The notes beneath the pieces were generated by a model that had not been told where the DNA came from, did not search any database, and was given only the letters and a program-made list of their open reading frames with translations. From NCBI GenBank assembly GCA_022316685.1, contig JAKJHU010000652.1, forward strand, positions 1 through 64,000: DNA of 64,000 nt, written 5' to 3'. Made by a program: the position numbers and the translations under genes. Source of the stretch: Progne subis subis (taxonomy: Eukaryota > Chordata > Aves > Passeriformes > Hirundinidae). Positions 59,477 to 64,000 of the stretch are shown here, piece after piece; the first letter of the stretch is position 1, and each line of letters opens with the position of its first letter.

Positions 59477-60850
59477 GCTGCCAGTGGACTCCGGCCCCAA
59501 TGCGGATGCGGTGGGCCCAGCAGCAGCGGCTGGTCCAACCCTGCCTCCGCTTCCCACTGCGAGCGTTACAGCAGCTGCAGGCACCGGGGTGTTTAAGTTC
59601 AGCGTGAACAGGGACACGGCCGGAATGTGGACGGTCTTTGACAAGAGCAAAGGGCCCCACACTGCTGGCTCTTCCTCCACGGCCTGGTGAAACACTCCCT
59701 GCCGCCAGGTGACCGTATGCCCAAAAGACTGAGGGCGATTCTGGGGAAGGTAAGAGCTAAGGTTGAAGGACTGAGCGATAGTGCTGATGCTGGTTGCTGG
59801 ACCTGCAGTGTCTGGTGTTCAGCCGGTCCCCCAGCTGAGTGCCTGCCTCTGACCCTGTGGGGCCCACAGGGCAGGATATGGCAGGTGCTGGCTGCTTCAT
59901 CTGAGCGTCGTCAGGCCCTTCCCTGTCCTTCAGAGTGTTACTCATAACACCGATCAACCCGTGGCTTGGCAGGCCTTGGCAGAGCTGTGTGATGCAGTCA
60001 GAAAGTATGGTCTGGGCTCAGCCGAGGTGATGCAAGTCCTCAGTTATTTTAATGCCAGCCTTTTGACGCCCTTTGACATTCAGAGCTTGGCTTGGACCCT
60101 TTTTCCACTGGTCGAATGTGACTTCTTTGAGTATAAATGGACTCAGCTGTCAGTCAGAGCAGTGGAACGGAATGCGACTGGGTCAGGTGATCCTAGACGT
60201 ATGATTAATACTGATATGCTGCTGGGAACAGGCAATTATGCCAGGGCTGATGGGCAGGCTGGTGTTGAGCCCTTGGTCCAGGAGCAGTGCCAGCAGACAG
60301 GCATGGCAGCCCTGGTTCAGACCATACAGCTGGCTACTCCACAGGAGGCCTTTGTAACGATCATCCAGGGAGTTGATGAGCCCTTCCTGCGCTTTGCAGG
60401 ACAAGCTGACTGCTGTGGTTGAGAAGCAGGTGAGTGATCCTGAGGCAAGGAAGCTCATGCTTCAGTTCCTTGCTTGAAGCAACTGCAATGCTGTTTGAAA
60501 GAGGATAATTGAGGCACTTTCTGGGGATCCGCCCATGTTGGAGATGACTGAGGCCTGTGCGAGGGTAACCCCTTCCAGCCAACAGATTGTTGCCGTAGCT
60601 GAGGCTGTGCAGCCAGCTGTGGCTACGATTGTCCAACCGACGGTGGCTACAGCTATCCAGCCAACCGTGCCTGCGGCCGTGCAGCCGGCTGTGGCTGCTG
60701 CTGTGCAGCCTGCTTGGGTCATTCCCCAGGGTGTGCAATGGCAGAAATGGGGTGCTCAGGCCAGGAAGAAACAGGGCAGAAAGGCACAGAAGCCTATGGC
60801 TGTCTTGTTTCTTTGGGCACAATGTGGAAGGCTGAATCATGCTGTGGACA
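59477..60850 (+). pseudogene. Retroviral gag remnant (class II)
   Basis: The Ala/Pro-rich region is at 59,477-59,700. The best capsid frame is 59,961-60,422, with typical N-terminal helices (SYFNASLLTPFDIQSLAW) and the start of the major homology region (QGVDEPFLRFAGQ) near 60,368-60,406. The frame then shifts by one base and continues (VEKQVSDPEARKL) to stops near 60,476 and 60,500. A Val/Ala/Gln/Pro repeat follows at 60,600-60,715, then a degenerate zinc-knuckle-like CGRLNHAVDMCK near 60,820. At least three frame breaks mean no Gag can be made. Confidence 0.8.
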
Positions 60851-60984
60851 TGTGTAAGGCAACGGTGCACGTGAATGGTTGTTCCTTGTTCGGTTCGGGA
60901 AATGCGACACGGAGCGTGAAGGCGAGACGCGTGCCAACACAAATGTCTCTGCCTCAGCCCCAACCAATGGAGATCTGCTCAGCA

Positions 60985-61209
60985 GGCTTGCAGCCAGCAC
61001 CCGCGGTTCAGCAGGTGTTGATGTCTGCACAGCTGAGTCTGTTGTGATTGATTCAGACAAAATACACAAGGTTCCCCTGGATGCCTTTGGTCCCTTGGGT
61101 GATGGCATGAGTGTCTTCTTGATGGAGAGGTCCAGTGCCACCATTCAGGGTATCATGGTGCACATGGGACTGATTGATGCGGATTTTTCAGGGCAGATTC
61201 ATGCAATGG
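60985..61209 (+). pseudogene. Retroviral dUTPase fragment
   Basis: dUTP pyrophosphatase keeps uracil out of viral DNA. The frame 60,879-61,214 shows the motif-1 type RGSAGVDVCTAE and the motif-3 region MERSSATIQGIMVHMGLID, followed by DADFSGQI. It is cut at 61,209 by the LTR of the inserted minus-strand ERV, so the C-terminal glycine-rich motif is missing. Confidence 0.72.
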
Positions 61210-61578
61210 TGTAGTTTTTCCCTACGAGACTAGACGACCGCCCATGGCAAAAGTAAAAGAGTCTGCTCTCTGGCTTCAGGTGGGATTTTACAGTTTTTAT
61301 TCTCAAGTCCTGCCCTGCTTTGCTGGACAGTCCCGATGACTTGCCGGTGCCAGAGAGACCTCACCCCTCCCCTGTCGGGGCTTTTTCCCCAGGGGGCAGG
61401 GCCCAGAGGCAGGGCCCAGAGGCAGCACTCAATAAGGGAGAAGCAGGAGGGAACAGGGCTGGGTTACATCTCAGTGTGGGTGATGGGCACTGGGGGGCAA
61501 GGACAGATCATAGGACAGATACATAGAAAAAACATTACAAATCCGATGAAATATAAACCAAATTAATGCATTACAACA
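61210..61578 (-). repeat. 3' LTR of the inserted ERV
   Basis: 369 bases, TGTTGTAATG...ACTACA on the minus strand. AATAAA lies at 61,296-61,301. A short direct repeat (GGGCAGGGCCCAGAG) sits at about 61,393-61,425. The plus-strand base run just before it (AATGGT, 61,204-61,209) is the candidate target-site duplication. Confidence 0.78.
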
Positions 61579-61592
61579 TTTCCCTTTTTCTT
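61579..61592 (-). other. Polypurine tract
   Basis: On the minus strand AAGAAAAAGGGAAA directly precedes the LTR start TGTTG, exactly where plus-strand synthesis is primed. Confidence 0.72.
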
Positions 61593-61734
61593 ATTAAATT
61601 AAGAAGGAGGAAGGCTCGGTTTGTGGGAGATGCTCAGAGTTCGGAACTTGAGTACCTTTAAAGTTGCTAAAGAAAAATGACCTTTAGTGCAAACAAAACT
61701 GTCTAGAAAAACACTGTTAGAGGAATAATGATAA

Positions 61735-63508
61735 TTAGAAGGAGAAGGTTCGGCGCTTTCTCCTCCTCCAGGCAGCACTGGCCACTTGTGGGCCCTCTGC
61801 AGGTGGTTTTGCAGTTTTGGGGATGAAAGGTTTCACCCACTCAGCTGGCACCCACTTGAGATCTGGGGGAGTGGACACATAGCCGTACCCACAACCCCAG
61901 GTGACCTGATCATGAGGACTTTTTGTTTCTCTGGTCACTGGATCCTTTACTCTCATATCTGGTGACTTTTGCTGAAAGGCAGAACTGGTTAAAGCAGGAT
62001 TATTTAGTTTAACATTTACATTTTCTATTTTCTTCAAAGAATTCCCTTCAGACCTTTGAGACCTCCCGCCCCCATTGTCCCAAAAGTCCAGAAATTGCTT
62101 CTTTAAAGGGCATTGAGATGCCCAATGTCCAGCCTGATTGCACAGGAGACACGCTGTTCCTCTCTTGGGCGGTGGCCGTGGCACAGGTACAGGAGGCACG
62201 GTGTCTGCAGCAGCAGCTTTTTGTGGTGGCTTGACTCTGGAACTGTGCTTTTGATGAGCTTTTATGAAGGGAATATTCCAAGCACACACCTGGAGCATGT
62301 CATGTAAAGTTGGAGCTGGTTCTATAGACAGGCTGAGGATAGCTGCCTTGCACTGTTCATTTGCATTGGTCAGTGCCATCTCTTCCAGGACCTGTTCCTG
62401 GGCTCCTTCATTCTTAACCTGTAACTCGATAGCTCGGGTTAACCACTCCACAAATGTTACTAAAGGTTCTGATGGAAGCTGCTTTATTTTACTGTAAGGT
62501 TGGAAAGACTCATCGGGCTGGGTTGCTAATTGAATTGGCAGATTCTTATTACCAACAGCCGTTTCAGGATTTTGCAAAAGCTCTGGAAGTAAATATTTTT
62601 TGGAGCTCAAAGGGAACTGTAATATTTCTTGCTAAATTTGCTTTTGAACAGTTGCAAAAGTATTCTCTTTCATATTTGAATTTGGCCTGAGCTTTGCATA
62701 AACCCTGAATCGCTTGTTGGGGAAGGGGTCCCAGTTACTGTGGACAGCACCCTCTCTTTTTGATTGTTGATATGTGAAAGGGGTGGCAGAAAACTCAGGA
62801 TCGCTTCCTGCTTTCGGGTTCCCGTCTCCTCCCCCCACTCCATGGCATGGGAACCGGGACTGTGGGCAGTGAAACCGTGGGAACCAGGGGCAGGGAGGGG
62901 CTGGAGGCTTGAGTCACACGGGGAGGAGTCGGAGGGCAGAGGTTTGAGGGTAGGGGGCACAGTCAGAGGAGAGGGCAGTGCTGGGGGTGGCATCAAAGAG
63001 AAGGAGGGCTCTGGGGAGAGGAAGGAATTGCGGGAAGGAGGGACAGACAAAGGGAGAGACTCCTCGTGGCTCGGGAGCACATGGCTTTGGCCATTTTGGA
63101 CAAAGGAATCCCCTCCATCTTGTGACCCCCTCACCTGGGGACCACTGAGATGGGAGGTTTGGGCACTCGGACTGCCTGCAAAGGAACAAGCTGGGGAAAA
63201 TTCACCAAGAACTGGCCTTTTTTCCTTTTTATTTTGCTTTTGCAATGCAAACTTAATTTTTAAGGTATAAAAAGCAAAATTTGCATCTTCTTTATTGTTA
63301 GAGGAGCCAGATCCAACTATTTTTTTGTTATAGCCTCCCAGAATTCTGGGGAGCTTATTTGCTCTGATGATAAGTGTGGAAACTGAGAAAATAACCACAG
63401 GGTTAATTTTTTCAGCTGTTTCTTTGAATAATGGGTCTTGCCATTATTCAAGGTATATAAAATATAATAATAGACTCTTTTGTGGGGAACAGACAATCTT
63501 GCACCCAT
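61735..63508 (-). pseudogene. Retroviral gag fused to an integrase C-terminus
   Basis: Gag starts at 63,508 with MGARLS (myristoylation-type start) and a matrix domain, with a frame break near 63,330. A long proline/serine-rich region follows at about 63,200-62,850. A further frame break lies near 62,650. The capsid C-terminal half has a major homology region (QLPSEPLVTFVEWL) near 62,480 and a helix NANEQCKAAI. One zinc knuckle, CLLCNQAGHWASQC, is at 62,110-62,151. Instead of protease, the frame continues without a stop into VTWGCGYGYVSTPP and LKWVPAEWV, which resemble the DNA-binding C-terminus of class II integrases, and ends at 61,735. The last open frame (62,610-61,735) is 291 codons. Confidence 0.75.
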
Positions 63509-64000
63509 TTTTGGCTCAGATTTTGAGTTTCTGTGTCCTCCCTATTGTGACTGAGAAACTGAAAAGAAAAAAACTTGCTGGAGAGAAAAAAAACCAAAAG
63601 GGTTTCCACCCCCGCCAAGGCTGCCGGAAAGCACTTTGAAGGTTTCCTCTGAAAGCAAAACCTTCCCCGACAGAGAAAAAAACCCTTTTCCCTGAGGAAT
63701 TCCACGTCTGAAAGGGATTTTCCCTTAGAAAACCAAAAGTAATACTCACCAAAATTTCAGTGTTTCTTTCCTTTCTTTCCCAATCATTCCTTTTACCTAG
63801 AGACCCCTCTTTGGTGCATAAAGAGCCTCCAGTCTCTGACCCCAGGGTCATCTTTCTACAAGCATGTGGCCGTCCTTAGGCAGCTTGCCAGTCGTGGGCT
63901 TCTTTGCAGCACTGTGATGGGATTTTTGAGTCCAAGGAGAAAACTGCAGCCCTGGCCTGTAGAATCCTGTGTTTTGGAGATTCCACAGTGAACGCCAAGC
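63509..64000 (-). mobile_element. Leader of the inserted ERV
   Basis: Non-coding sequence upstream of the gag ATG with A-rich runs and a splice-donor-like site at about 63,748. I could not identify a primer binding site with confidence; a TGGCG on the minus strand at the extreme right edge is too short to judge. Confidence 0.5.

Larger units (their letters stand above)
59477..61209 (+). mobile_element. Betaretrovirus-like ERV fragment: gag and dUTPase
   Basis: A plus-strand retroviral fragment starts abruptly at the end of duplication copy B (no LTR or primer site) and stops at 61,209, where another ERV has inserted. Order is gag matrix/proline-rich part, capsid, nucleocapsid remnant, dUTPase. 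A dUTPase between gag and protease is a mark of betaretrovirus-like (class II) elements. The rest of pol is not seen and may lie beyond the window on the far side of the inserted ERV. Confidence 0.82.
61210..64000 (-). mobile_element. Endogenous retrovirus inserted into the dUTPase, 3' part, runs off window
   Basis: On the minus strand, from right to left, come a leader (64,000-63,509), gag (63,508 to about 61,990), an integrase C-terminal piece (about 61,955-61,735), a polypurine tract and an LTR (61,578-61,210). Protease, RT, RNase H and most of integrase, and env, are absent, so it is an internally deleted provirus. A splice-donor-like GGTGAGTATT lies near 63,748 in the leader. The 5' LTR and primer site should lie just right of the window. 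Confidence 0.82.

Noticed and set aside
63985..64000. Primer binding site of the right-hand ERV at the window edge
   Set aside because: Only a TGGCG-type start is visible on the minus strand before the sequence ends, which is too little to assign a tRNA.

Overview
The window looks like a repeat-dense piece of a songbird (passerine) genome. I infer this from four things: CR1 LINEs in several states of decay; bird-type class II/III endogenous retroviruses (ERVs); olfactory receptor (OR) pseudogenes of the avian-expanded OR14 type; and an intron-containing Pim-family kinase gene of the multicopy pim-1-like type known from songbirds. There is no bacterial gene, CRISPR array, rRNA or tRNA that I can see. 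Almost every long open frame is a GC-rich or repeat shadow. Only the kinase gene looks close to functional.

Layout. (1) 1-7,935 is one copy (A) of a long duplication whose second copy (B) is 48,763-59,476 in the same orientation. Both carry a 51-bp and a 39-bp minisatellite, with different unit numbers, plus GC-rich sequence with no supported gene. (2) 7,936-9,739 holds CR1-like debris, a cluster of CRE-like TGATGTCA motifs and a solo LTR with 8-bp terminal inverted repeats. (3) 9,745-16,310 and 26,640-33,258 are the two arms of a large inverted duplication. Each arm carries a CR1 LINE at its outer end, a broken OR14-type gene and a GC-rich block. (4) The 10-kb spacer (16,570-26,330) contains 185-bp and 42-bp tandem arrays in opposing orientations, an older inverted repeat (about 19,980-21,545 versus 25,690-27,300) and an LTR with a tRNA-Trp-type primer binding site. 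(5) 33,259-38,186 is an LTR-bounded ERV on the minus strand with a Lys-type primer binding site, a short gag region and broken RT, RNase H and integrase. (6) 40,882-43,415 is a third CR1 with RT and endonuclease remnants. (7) 44,389-46,876 is the Pim-like kinase gene (five exons), followed in tandem at 47,110-48,370 by a decayed paralogue. (8) 59,477-64,000 is a nested ERV structure. A plus-strand betaretrovirus-like gag/dUTPase fragment is interrupted at 61,210 by a minus-strand ERV whose 3' LTR, polypurine tract and gag (fused to an integrase C-terminus) are visible. That ERV runs off the window.

The genes do not form a pathway. The window shows gene-family turnover (OR, Pim), segmental and inverted duplication, and retroelement insertion with internal deletion. 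Many differences between otherwise similar copies are single-base indels, several of them in homopolymers. Some broken frames may therefore be consensus errors rather than true decay. Identities and unit counts were judged by eye; no alignment was run.
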